A DNA stretch of 64,000 nucleotides, from assembly GCA_028023455.1 (NCBI GenBank), contig JAQFVV010012667.1, positions 296,501 to 360,500 on the forward strand, written 5' to 3'. Numbering within the stretch: the stretch's first letter is position 1; each line of letters starts with the position of its first letter. The position numbers and the translations under genes were made by a program. Positions 53,323-64,000 of the stretch are shown here, one piece after another. Source of the stretch: Epiperipatus broadwayi. Lineage: Eukaryota > Onychophora > Udeonychophora > Euonychophora > Peripatidae. The notes under the pieces were generated by a model. That model saw only the letters and a program-made list of their open reading frames with translations, had not been told where the DNA came from and made no database searches.

Positions 53323-55319
53323 ATTAAAAGAACTTTCATTTAATAAATGATTTAATCCCAGTATCTTATTTTAATGGATGATTGGGTTCTAATAATTTTT
53401 TTCTGAATTTTCATAATGCTAAAAGAACAAATCTGTATTTAGTGTTAAGATTCAAAATCTATTTTATTACTGCAATTAACTTATATTGCTTATAGATTGA
53501 TTCAACTAGATTGTTAACTGGAGATTTGGAATCATCATTATGTATGTAATTTCATCTGCTGATGCCTAGGCAAATGTTTACACACTAAAAACATAAAATG
53601 TATTGGATTTATTTATTTTGAAAAAAGTATGTTAGTTTATAATTAAGTTGTAAAAAATTTTAAATTCATTAAAAAAAAAAGTGATTTGATCTTGGATGAG
53701 ATTTCATTATATTCTTCTGATCAACTAACTAAAAGGGCATTCCCTTCTTTTTTCCTTTCTTGATTGCACTTATTTTGCAATAACAACAATTAGTAATTAC
53801 AATTTTATTATTTATTAGTCTTAAGTGACTCGTAAAATTAATTTGCTGTTATACAAAATTTGATTATTTTTATGATTATGAATTTATCATAAGGAAAAGG
53901 TTTATGCAAAACTCTTAGCTTTTCTAAAAAAAAAAAATACCTCAACAAACTAGTCATTATAAATGACGTGTGATAAATGTTTGAATTTGTTTTATATTTA
54001 TTAAAATAGCAAAAGTCATTTATAAATTTTATTACTTTTTTTAAAAATGACTTATTTATTATAGACTAAATAATTTTTTTTCTTAATAATTTAGAAAGCA
54101 AATAGTGATTTAGTATAATAATTGTTCTTTTAAATGAATTTTGTTTATAAAATTTTATATTAACTGTTTTAGTCATTGATCAAAAAATGAATTTTGTAAA
54201 AGGAGATATATTATTTATACATGCTAAAATAAAATAAATTATCCTAACTTCAAGACAACAATATACTTTTTTGACTATTTTACTTTTTTAAAGTAAATTT
54301 GTTTAAATGAATGCTATCGTAAATAGTTATATATGCACATAACATTCAAATGTATAAAATGATTTGTATATTCATCTATTAGATTTTATATTTTTTGAAA
54401 CGGAATTATGTTTCTCCTGCTATAAAAGCAGTGATATCAACAAATTTCTTGGGACATTTTATAACTTGGTAGTTTAATTGAATTATAATAATAATTAATT
54501 GTAGTAAAATATTTATATTAATGCGTTGTTCTTAATCAAAAAGAAATCTATTGTTCATCTAATCTTATAAAATATCTAAAATACAGTTACATATAGCCAC
54601 ATGCAGATTGGCATCTATTAATCAAAAAGTCTTGGTTTCTGAAGATTTCCAGATTAACAATTTTTTAGCATTATTGGTAGTCACTGGATGTGAATTTGAT
54701 AGAATAAACTATAAAGCCTTAAAAAGTATTAATTTATGATTCTATCTTAATTTAAAATAAATAAATAAATGGTAGTTTATTAAAGAAACACTACATAAAA
54801 ATTAACATTATTATTTATTGTTTTATGAAAAACTTTATTTTGATTATATCACTTTATATATATATTAGATTAATATTGCTTACTTTTTGCTATTATTTTT
54901 TTGCTTTCTATAAGTAAAAATACGTTTTTTTTCACTCTCACTCACTTGATATTTTATTTATTTTACTGTCAGTCATGTGGTCTTTCAAATGGTTGTTGGC
55001 TTTCAGAGTTGTGAGGATTGTTAAATATAGCAGTTCAAAAGTTTAAAAAAAAAGTATTGAATATAATAGTAAGTAATATTCAAATCGTAGACAAAACTGT
55101 TAAAATTTGTACTTTAAAATAATAATAAATAATGTAATAGGTTTTTTTAAATGTTTAAATTTAAGAGAAATTAATAAATTAGGTAACTTATGTTATAACT
55201 GTTTCTCTTAACAAAATTTAAAAAGGTATAGAATATATTGAAAAACAATTCAATTAAATATATCAGCATTTTAAAAAAATAGATTTTAAATAAATGTTAA
55301 AAATAAGTTTAAATAAATG
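53323..55319. other. AT-rich spacer
   Basis: No gene or repeat recognised. Confidence 0.5.
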
Positions 55320-55590
55320 TAACAGTCAGAATCGTCTATCTCGCTAACACACTGCAGAATTCAAACCCCAGACACAAAACTAAACATTCTAGGAGGGGTT
55401 GCCTTCTAGATATACTAAGTTCGAATCTAAAGCCCAAATTTCACAGCACCATCTACATGACAACGCATCTGATGCCACTACTAGTATGACCTTTGACCGG
55501 TGCATGGTGGTCAGGGAGAAACGAAAGATTCTATACTAAAAGAAGTTTGGGTGGCTAATTAACGTCTATGGATTTACAAAAGAAATGCAG
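55320..55590. other. Less AT-rich segment, possible SINE
   Basis: AAGTTCGAATCTA (+, near 55419) and GGTTTGAATTC (-, near 55358) both resemble B-boxes. ACCATCTACATGACAACGC and TGACCTTTGACCGGTGCATGG stand out from the AT-rich context. No A-box at the right distance and no second copy, so the nature is open. Confidence 0.3.
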
Positions 55591-57037
55591 AAAAAATATA
55601 TATATATATAGACCAAGACAGTGATAGGAATCAAATAAAATAAAAGATCAAATTTAGTTTTAAATAATTTCACAAAATTTATTCATATAAATTATATATA
55701 TAATGCCACTGTCTGCTTTTATGAGACAGGGACGCGTATTAAATAATTGTTGGCATTATATTCCCACAACTGACAAAAAGACTTTAAAACAAAGTGATAT
55801 ATTCTATTCCTCGGGCTAATAGCATTACGATGATGTGCTTGACAAGATAGGAACATGTGCGAGGTGCTTTGAGCAATTATACAAGTTTAAGAAAATATTT
55901 GAAATTAAGTGTTATAAAATATTTATTGATTTCGAGAATAGCACAGACAAAAGCTTACTAAGCAACAAAGTGGGAATGTGATCAAGGCATTTATTTGAGA
56001 ATAATAATAATAGAGTTGCATTGGGAGGTCAGTATTGCTGATAATGAATTTATTAAAGTTGGAGGATGTGACATGTTTAAGTCACGGATGCTTTGTAAAA
56101 TAAATATAAAATAAAACAATATTGAAGATCCGGAATAATTATGGAGGGCATCTCGCCGCTAACCCATAGGAAAGTATTTTGATGAACAGCTGAAACTTAG
56201 TGACTGGGTGACGATTGCGTTTAATTCCCAAGTGTGTCATTTGTGAACACACTCTGCCTGGAAACTGCAATAGCGAAAAGAGTCCTTGGAAAATTAAAAC
56301 AAAGCGGTCTCAACAACCAATTCATTTACCAGCAATATGAGACTAGTGTATATAAAACATACTGAATGGGTTTTACTTGGATTAAGAGAAATGCCCAATC
56401 AAATTCTCAGAAATTCATTTAAAAGGATCCACACATTCTCGACGTCAATGATAAACTTTGTAATTAAAGTAGAACACAGTAATTAAAATAGGAAAATGCA
56501 TGCTTGCGGGTTTGAAAAGTAAGTATAGATTTATATACGCAATCATGCATTAGGGGACACATTTAATCATTGACCTCACACACACTCTCATATTAGATTA
56601 AAATCAATAACATGTAGATTTTAAACTTTGTGATTATATTATATATTAAAGAAAAGAATCACCCTCGAATGAGTGATTTGCAAGATCATAAATTTGGAAA
56701 TTACTTAGAAATTTAAAATATGCCTTATAGCGACATCTTATTTTCAACAAAAGGAATAATTCACTCGGTCAAAGATGATTCTGACACATTATCATAATAA
56801 AATAACAGAAAGTTTAATAAATAGAAAATATTAACCCAAGGATAGAGAGCAAAAATGTTGATTATATTTAAAAGAAATACATAATAAAGTTATGGGAAGT
56901 ATCAGAAAACAATTTAGAATAGCTATAGCATGTTAGTTATCACAAGAGCTATTGGGTTAATTTAGGGTTACCTCTGGAGAAGCATTTTGGATAGATGTTT
57001 GGCAGGTTTTATAATTTAACAGCAAAATCTGTAATGT
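55591..57037. other. Sequence of higher complexity, no intact gene
   Basis: Base composition is more mixed than elsewhere (for example 55720-55870, 56130-56330). One short frame reads FDEQLKLSDWVTIAFNSQVC (about 56175-56240) behind an AG and before a GT, but stops on both sides and the missing context do not allow a gene call. A nested stem-loop lies at 55700-55759: ATAATGCCA/TGGCATTAT outside, CTGTCT/AGACAG inside. Confidence 0.35.
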
Positions 57038-57051
57038 TCATATTTTTGCAG

Positions 57052-57161
57052 CAGCAGCAGTTCCAGGGTTCTTTATGCGATAGCTTCCGATGGTCTGGAG
57101 CAGCGGCTGGCTATTCCGAGGGGACATTGCCATCTTAACGTCTCTACTCTATCATGTCAAG
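57052..57161 (+). other. Candidate 110-nt exon
   Basis: A pyrimidine-rich acceptor (CATATTTTTGCAG) precedes it and a donor (CAAG|GTTAGC) follows. The interval is close to 50 percent GC against roughly 25 percent nearby. One frame (from 57053) stays open across all 36 codons, with parts such as YAIASDGLEQRLAIPRGHC. On the other strand a 31-codon ORF with a good start context runs 57133 to 57038 (MAMSPRNSQPLLQTIGS...). No homology is recognised for either. It may be a coding or non-coding exon, or a conserved element. Confidence 0.3.
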
Positions 57162-58251
57162 GTTAGCAAACTCAGAATGATTTCTCTTAGAAACATTAGA
57201 AAAACTCTCGAGGACAAAAGAAAACCCTTCTTTTTATAGTAAACTTTAACAATAGAACTGCCCTGGAGCATTACAAAAATATATCGGACTTATCAGCTAT
57301 AATTAAATCATCCGAATGTCTAAAGCAATTCAACATTAATTAATTTCTTTTGTTAATTTCCCTGTCGACATTCGAATTACAAACTAAATTTAATTAAAAA
57401 TTACTTTTATTAATTAAAGAAAACCTTAAGTGGACATCTGCTGTTTTTAGATAAACTTATATAATATTGACTAATTAAACTATTGTCCCTCATTTATTTT
57501 GAAGAAATATTTGGGATAACTTTTATTAAATTAAACTAAAGTTATTTTATTTTTAAATTGCAATATTTGAATCTATTTACTAAACGAATATTTACTGAAT
57601 GAATTTTATTTTAAATCAAAATATTACGACAGTAATATATTTGTAAACAGATTCAAACAAAATAACTTTAACAATTTATAATTTTGATATGTTTTAAAAT
57701 GCATATCATAGTGTGTGTGCAATTACGACTTATATAACCTACTTTTTAATAAATCAAAATTATGTGAACATATACATAATCCATAATCTTTTATTTACTT
57801 GGGAATGACTTATATATATAATATATGACTTGCTTTATTAATTATTATAATATGAGCATTGTACTCATGGTTTAAAATTAGGCAGGATTTTTGGTATATA
57901 AGCGCATTGCAGACACACTACAATAGATTGGGGTTCAAACTAAGGTATGAGGTAGGAAATAGGTGAGAAAAGTTGAAATGAAGATCTGCAAAGCAGACCT
58001 TACTATTTCATAAAATAAAGTGTGTTTCGAAGTATGTGATTTGACACCAAAAAAAAGTTCAGACAATTTACTAATTACAGTCATGTAGAAGAAAGAAGCA
58101 TTTTTATTGGATGATGATGAGGAAATCTTAATGAGGAAAGAAAAATGAAAAGTAAATTGAATAATTTATTGCTATATTTATTATGAAATATTTTTATGAT
58201 ATTTTTATTTACTAGGCTGGTTCATGTAATCTTATATTTTGGTTTGAAAAA
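57162..58251. other. AT-rich spacer
   Basis: Besides the tRNA-like remnant at 57884-57950, nothing recognised. Confidence 0.5.
57884..57950 (+). mobile_element. tRNA-like SINE remnant
   Basis: TGGTATATAAG fits the A-box consensus. GGTTCAAACTA begins 40 nt later and fits a B-box with two changes. Stems are not well formed. Confidence 0.4.
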
Positions 58252-58273
58252 AGATTGGGTTTAAACCCAATCT
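58252..58273. repeat. Perfect 22-bp palindrome
   Basis: AGATTGGGTTT is followed immediately by its reverse complement AAACCCAATCT. No loop, no nearby promoter. Confidence 0.9.
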
Positions 58274-58981
58274 AATTTACATTTTAAGTTTTGTATAAAC
58301 TTAATGACCTTCAATGGATTGTGAAAAAAAGAAGAAAAAATCGATATCAAATTATAATATATGAATATATTATTATATTATCTTTATATAATATAAAAGA
58401 AAATAAAATTTTAAAAAGATTGAAACACAATAATTGTAATTTAATTCATTCTGACAAACATTTTTTGTTTGATTAATTTTAACAAGTTATAAACTATTTT
58501 TAATAAAATGAATTTTCTCAAATTCAATTCTTTAATAGTTAGCGATATTTAGAGAAATCATTTATTACATTCCATCTGTAATGTGTCAAAAAATAATTTG
58601 ATATAAAATATTAGAAATACCTAATATTTCATTTCTGTTTTCTATATATTTTATAAATAGTGAAATTCAATAACATTTAAGTATTTAATTCTATAACTTC
58701 ACAAAAAATAATCCATCGTAATTTTTAAATTAATTAAATTCAAAGTAGAATTTTGCATCATATTACACTTACATTTTAAAACTATATTATATATTTCTTT
58801 TTATTATTCTTTAAAAAAGATTTTTTTAATATATATCCATGGCATAATATATATACATATACATTTTATAATATTAATATTACAAATAAATGTCTGCATT
58901 TCTTCAAAATAATGTACTAAACTTATGAATAAATAGTAGAAAATACAGTGATTAAAATTTATTTAAAAAAAAACAAAAATA
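58274..58981. other. AT-rich spacer
   Basis: Nothing recognised; the 61-codon open stretch at 58291-58476 is compositionally random. Confidence 0.5.
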
Positions 58982-59080
58982 TGAACATCACTTAGGAGCG
59001 CTTTCAATTATATTTGTAGTCTTTGTCAACTAATACTTTGAAAGTTCATATTTTCCATAATTCCATGATATTTTATAATA
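58982..59080 (-). repeat. Dispersed repeat family R3, copy 2
   Basis: It is inverted relative to 34200-34284; TGTAGTCTTTGTCAACTAA lies at about 59015-59033. Confidence 0.7.
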
Positions 59081-59638
59081 CATATATGTGTGTATATAAA
59101 GAAAGTGAAAAATATAATATATATATATATACTTTAAAGCAGTTCATACCTAAAAAATACCAAACAATAGCAAGAATCTCCATTTGTTTGTTGTAACGAA
59201 ATGTTTATATGGTCACTAAAGATTGACATTTGACTGAAGGATATTGAAATTAATAATTCAAAGAAGTTTAAATAAAGCTTATTAAATAGGTAAATATAAC
59301 CTGTTTTTTGAAAGCAAGCTAACAAATAATCAATTTTAACTTTCAAACTGTACTAAAACCTCATATTACTTAAATAATAAATATAATAATGCTCAAGGCT
59401 AGATTGGTTTACAAATGAAAATACTTGAAAACGGTCTGCCCCTAAACAGTATATATACAATGTGTTTATGTATATATTTATACACCTATTGTAAAGGAAG
59501 ATGAAAAAAGAATGTTGCATTTATTTCATTTGCAAAATAATAATCAAATGGTTGGCTATCTAAGAGATCATATGAGATTTGATATCCAGAAATTATAATG
59601 GGTGTCTATGTATACATAAAAAATTATATGGATAATAA

Positions 59639-59690
<52 letters not shown>

Positions 59691-60437
59691 CTAATTATAT
59701 TGGTGTGAATTGCTTTCCTTTTTATTATTTATGCATTCATTTCACAAAGAACATTCACTCTTAACGTTAACTATAAGTTATCAAACACTATATATTAAAT
59801 ACATTTTTAAAAATTTATACATTTGAATATTAAAAATTTAATGGAATTGTTTGTAATAATTTATAAACAATTTTAAACTCTGATCTAATATTGTCAGCTG
59901 AAATTATAATATAGAAATGGGATTTACCTGAAATAATTTAATATGAAATTGGATTTGCATTTAGCTTATTATCCAAGTTCAAATAAGGCTTTTAGATCAG
60001 ATAATAATAGTTTATATGAGAGAAAATTCAAAATGTAACAACTTTGCAAATACTTTCATAATCATATAAGATTTTTCCTTAAAGTGTTAATAAATTTTAT
60101 AGGAAATTTTTTAAAGGTTTATATATTTAAATGTTAGAAATTTAACAGGATTTCTCTGTGTATTTTTATAAATAACTTTCATCTATGCCATGATGAAGGT
60201 AGTACCAATTAAAAATAGGTATTACTGAAATTATGCCATCTATTAACAATTGTTGTTTTAAATAATAAACTAAAAATAAATTTATTTTTGATTCAAAATT
60301 TTTCAAATAAATACTTTTAGATGGTGTAATTTTGGGCTTCATTATATCATAAGTGATAGTTAATTATAAAAATATAGATAATTTTTAAGATTTGAAATTC
60401 AAGTGTTCTTCATATACCTAGAGCTTAATTATAAATG
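59081..60437. other. AT-rich spacer with an (AT)n tract
   Basis: An AT tract of about 23 units lies at 59643-59689. No gene supported. Confidence 0.6.
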
Positions 60438-61205
60438 TAGGGGATTTGAACACAGACTTTCAATCAACCTTCAACTATCTATACTATTTCATACCACTGA
60501 TACACATAACCACACATGCAGAAAAGATAAATAATCATCAATATATATATTTCATATTGAACCAGCACTCATCAGTTGGTCCAGATTATCATCTCCCACA
60601 CACATATGTAATCAGTGATTATTTATATTTTCTACATGTCTGTGATCATGTCTATCAGTGCTATAAAATAGTGTGGATAGTTGAAGGGTGCTTGAAAGTC
60701 TGTGTTCAAATCCCCTATATTTATAACTAAAATCCAGGTATATGAAGAATGCCTTTATTTCAAATCTTACACATTAAGTCTGCAACCTGACCATCCCTCT
60801 TCTATGTATTGAAATGAATTACATCTTAAATATGAGGGATTAGAATGACTTTAAATCAACATGGGCATAGCAATAATATTGGCATCATGATGGGATTTGG
60901 GTTTCTGTCATCAGATTTTCAATGGTATGGATGGCTGAAGAGTTGAAAGTTCGAGTAAATTGAAGCCTGTCCATTAAAGTGAAAATATTTGCTACCTTAA
61001 TTTTAAGTGAGCACTAGTTATATACATATATGTGTGGGAAATAATAACCTTGACCAACTGATAAATGGTGGCTCAGCACGAAATACGTGTATTGGTGATT
61101 ATTTACCTTTTTTATATGCGTGTGATCATGTGTATCAGTGGTATGAAATAGTGTGGATAGATGAAAGATGCTTGAAAGTCTATTTTCAAATCCCCTATAT
61201 TTAAA
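60438..61205. mobile_element. Foldback element F1 with tRNA-like ends, copy 1
   Basis: The left end GGGGATTTGAACACAGACTT (60441) is the reverse complement of both 60700-60718 and 61180-61197. The inner blocks CACTCATCAGTTGGTCCAGA and the inverted GACCAACTGATAAATGGTG show that about 60438-60620 pairs with about 60958-61205. An extra inverted end lies at 60611-60725. Outer ends read inward as a B-box (GTTCAAATCCCC). An A-box-like ATCAGTGGTATGAAATAG lies about 53 nt before it, the spacing of a tRNA with a long variable arm. There is no transposase ORF. Confidence 0.75.
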
Positions 61206-62224
61206 TAATATTTATTAAATTTCTAATATATATATGAAAATAATAAATGCACATGTGAGAATGATGCATATAAATATATTACTTGTAATTATAAGATATA
61301 TATATTATTTTATTTTTAAAATCATTTTAGTATCAGCAATCTTTTCTTAAAATTTTTTTATTATATAAATAAAATAAACTCGAAACAAACAAGTTCTTCG
61401 GTGCAAAGAAATATCCATAATCTTTTTAATGAAAAACAATGAAAAAGAAACAATACTCAGCTAAACTAGCCTAATGTCAGTTGATTAGATTCTATATTTT
61501 TATTTTTCTTGCTAAAAATAACAAGATAATCATTTAAAATAAACAATTAAATAACATCTAAAAAAATCTGTAGCTTGTTTGAAAACTGGGAAAAAAGTTT
61601 TGTCATACCTTAATTCGAATATGATCATAAGTTAAAATATTATCTCCCGATATATATATAATTGATGCCTTTTAAAAATTATTATGAAATTTTATATTGA
61701 GTGTATTATGTATCGAATTATTTAAAAGTATTGGAACTGTTGACTTTTAAAGGAAAAATAGAATGTCCGAACATAATTTTAGATTTTTCTAAGCCTTTTT
61801 CACTTTTTTTTTATTACTAATAATTATTCCATCTCATTAGGTCATTTATTCACTGATTTTTCTTTTCGGTCTCCCTTAACACATTTATATTATTACTGCA
61901 ATCACTAGCCATTGAATTGTCATGAACGGTTTGCAAAAGATGAAGAACTTCAAAATCAGTTCTATTATTAATAATATCCCATTTCTATTATTAAAAATAA
62001 CTGGCTGTTTTATTAATATCTAATTAGTAATTAGTGATTTAGTGATGGCTGTAATAGCAAGTCTTTTGATTATTTTAAAATATAGTAATACTTTAGCGAT
62101 ACATTTTGTCAATCTATATTTTTCTTAATTTTGAAATAAATTTTTCAACTCTATATTTCTCTCTCTATATATATAATATTTAAATACATGTTTATTGTCT
62201 ATACTAAATAATGTAATTAGAATG
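61206..62224. other. AT-rich spacer
   Basis: Nothing recognised. Confidence 0.5.
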
Positions 62225-62412
62225 AACTTAAACTCAAATTTTTCAATCTCCTTATAGCTATCCATTCTATCTTGTTCAACCTATTCACATGACCATGTAC
62301 ATGTGGAAAATATGTCACATGTATGTATATGGTCATGTGATGTGAATTGGTTGTATAAGATAGAGTGGATAGATGTAGGGAAATTGAAAGTCTGAGTTCA
62401 AACCATTCTATT
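62225..62412. mobile_element. Foldback element F1, short hairpin copy
   Basis: CTATCCATTCTATCTTGTTC (62259) pairs with GTATAAGATAGAGTGGATAG (62352), with CACATGACCATGTACATGTG-type dyads in the loop. Its ends are the F1 termini (AAACTCAAATTTTTCAA and GAAAGTCTGAGTTCAAACC), so the copy is an internally deleted F1. Confidence 0.75.
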
Positions 62413-62464
62413 ATATATAATATTCAAATATATTGTCTATTCTAAATTTTATGCAAATTAAAGA

Positions 62465-63055
62465 TTTCAACTCAGACTTTCAAGCTCTTTATAGCTACAC
62501 ATTCCATCATATACAACTAATACACATGATCACCTACATGTGAAAAAGATAAATAATCTCCAATATATGTTTTGTGCTGAACCAGCATTCATCAGTTGGC
62601 TCAGATCACCATCTTTCACACTTATGTACAATCAGTGCTCAGTTTCTATTAAAATAGCAAATCTTCAAACTTTAATGGTCAAGCTTCAATCTTCTCTGCC
62701 TGACACTTTTTCAGTCATCCATATCATTGAAAATACAAGGATGGAACCCTCAAAGCATTTGTTGATAGTAATATTATTGGGATACCCATGTTAAAGAATT
62801 GGTGGGAGAAGAATGTTGAAGCTTGTCCATTAAAGTTTGAAGATTAGCTATGATAATATAAATTTAACACTGATTGCATGTATGTGTGGAAGATGGTAAT
62901 CTGGACCAACTGATGAGTGCTGGTTCAGCACGAATTACGTATATTGGAGATCATTTATATTTTTTGCATATTTATGGTCATGTGTATCCATTGTATATGA
63001 TTGGGTGAATAGCTGTAGGGAGTTAAAAAGTCTGAGTTTACATCCTATCTAATTA
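62465..63055. mobile_element. Foldback element F1, near-complete palindrome
   Basis: The arm at about 62468-62700 is the reverse complement of about 62816-63050, with moderate divergence. Pairing blocks include CAACTCAGACTTTCAAGCTC with AAAAAGTCTGAGTTTAC, CATCAGTTGGCTCAGAT with CTGGACCAACTGATG, and CAAACTTTAATGGTCAAGCTT with AGCTTGTCCATTAAAGTTTG. An 84-codon open stretch (62540-62794) is read across arm and loop and shows no motif. Confidence 0.8.
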
Positions 63056-63628
63056 CGTATATATATAATAGAAAGGGAAATAACTACTTGTCATTGAATT
63101 ACTGTAACATCAACTACAAAAAGATACAATGGTTATTTAGTATGTGTGTGTGTGTTTAACACCATTGATTTTGTTGTATAATAATTTTATTTCTAATATT
63201 TAAGGTTAACAAAAATATGTTAGTCTCCTTTATTTTTTTTACTCCAGTTGAAAAGAAACTCTTCTATCAAGTACATGACAGTAATCCTGTAAAAAATTAT
63301 AAAGTGTGGAAAACATTTTGTGGAGATGTTGTGTCTTAATAAAAAGAAAGACTTGAAATAAAAACAATAATACAATTCAAAACAAACATTGAATCCAGTG
63401 ATACTTTTACATTGATAATTGTATAAATTCTAAAAAAAAGTTTATAATCAGAAAAGTCATAATATCTCTTTTTTAATAAGAAGATGAAATAATTCTATTT
63501 TAAGATCAAATATGTAATAACTATGATAAGTTTTTATAGATGTTTGGAATTAAACTGATAGGTAGGAGCAAAATTTTATTTTGAAAATGAAAATTTTATC
63601 TGTAAAATTGAAGAGATTAAACCACTAA
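63056..63628. other. AT-rich spacer
   Basis: A GT run lies at 63143-63154. Nothing else seen. Confidence 0.5.
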
Positions 63629-63860
63629 ATGTCACATGATCACCATTCTTTATACTTACACAAGTTGTTTACACAGAAGCTAAACTCTTCATACAGTAGC
63701 ACCACTCAGTGCAAGGCAGGATAATGAATTGATGCAATAAGGTTTTAGATAAAATCCTATTCAGTACCTACTCATCCAATATCTCCAGATTAGTTTTTAG
63801 TTTGTGGCTTTTATCAATGAGGAGCCCTGGATGTGAGAGAACTGCACCTAGATTTTAGGA
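63629..63860 (+). mobile_element. Element M1, copy 3
   Basis: GTCACATGATCACCATTCTT precedes the terminus TAAACTCTTCATACAGTAGC (63684), as in the 41.6-kb copy. It then follows the 46.58-kb copy: GTACCTACTCATCCAATATC and TTATCAATGAGGAGCC. Confidence 0.7.
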
Positions 63861-63959
63861 TCTAATGCAATCATCCATAGTTTTTGGTGCCTTTGGTTCT
63901 TTAATAATCACAGTCACTATAATCCTGTTGGCAGAATTGATATTAAACTACTAAACAGC

Positions 63960-64000
63960 TGTTTATGCTGAATCTAAACTCTCCATTGTGCAATCATCCT
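63960..64000 (+). mobile_element. Element M1-like terminus cut by the window edge
   Basis: TAAACTCTCCATTGTGCAAT at 63975 resembles the M1 end; the rest is outside the window. Confidence 0.35.

Noticed and set aside
62540-62794. 84-codon protein
   Set aside because: It lies inside the F1 foldback element, crosses arm and loop and has no motif.

Overview
This window looks like non-coding DNA from a eukaryotic, most likely invertebrate animal, nuclear genome. By eye it is strongly A+T-rich (roughly three quarters). It is full of microsatellites (TAA, TA, CA, GATA) and of decayed transposable elements: LINE remnants, SINE-like tRNA-derived sequences, TTAA-flanked elements and foldback or MITE-like hairpins. 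I see no intact protein-coding gene, rRNA gene or functional tRNA gene, and nothing bacterial such as operons, ribosome binding sites or CRISPR. The species cannot be fixed from the sequence; a lophotrochozoan such as a mollusc or flatworm would fit, but that is only inference.

Layout. 1-8.9 kb: AT-rich spacer holding tRNA-like SINE remnants (3.7, 6.6, 7.7 kb), a dispersed repeat (4.37-4.90 kb) and a TTAA-flanked piggyBac-like element (4.95-5.91 kb). 8.9-16.8 kb: a cluster of 5'-truncated non-LTR retrotransposons. Three copies of one family (A, B, C), plus a probable fourth (D), run head-to-tail on the + strand, and A, B and D end in (TAA)n. A CR1/Daphne-like LINE (E) lies on the - strand. 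(TAA)n tracts also sit at, or close to, the truncated 5' ends of A, B and E, so nested insertion into such tracts is plausible. 17-31 kb: two copies of an unclassified dispersed repeat, a second TTAA-flanked element (18.42-19.17 kb), a foldback element (19.7-20.5 kb), a 135-bp tandem array built from a tRNA-like unit (24.6 kb), and a 1.5-kb mixed direct/inverted array (27.95-29.47 kb). 31-49 kb: mostly simple sequence, with a GATA array, a long TA tract, a perfect 40-bp hairpin (37.0 kb) and copies of a MITE-like family whose terminus reads AAACTCTCCATACAGTAGTG (41.7, 46.6 and 63.7 kb). 49-64 kb: several long inverted repeats (49.8, 51.75, 52.1, 60.4, 62.2, 62.5 kb), another tRNA-like SINE (53.2 kb), and one less AT-rich stretch (55.3-57.2 kb) with a possible 110-nt exon.

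The genes do not work together as a system here. The coding remnants are retrotransposon open reading frames broken by frameshifts and stops. The most informative patterns are the serial LINE insertions bounded by (TAA)n, the matching TTAA-flanked elements on opposite strands, and the foldback elements whose arms carry tRNA-promoter-like boxes. All repeat pairings were made by eye, so boundaries are approximate unless a motif fixes them.
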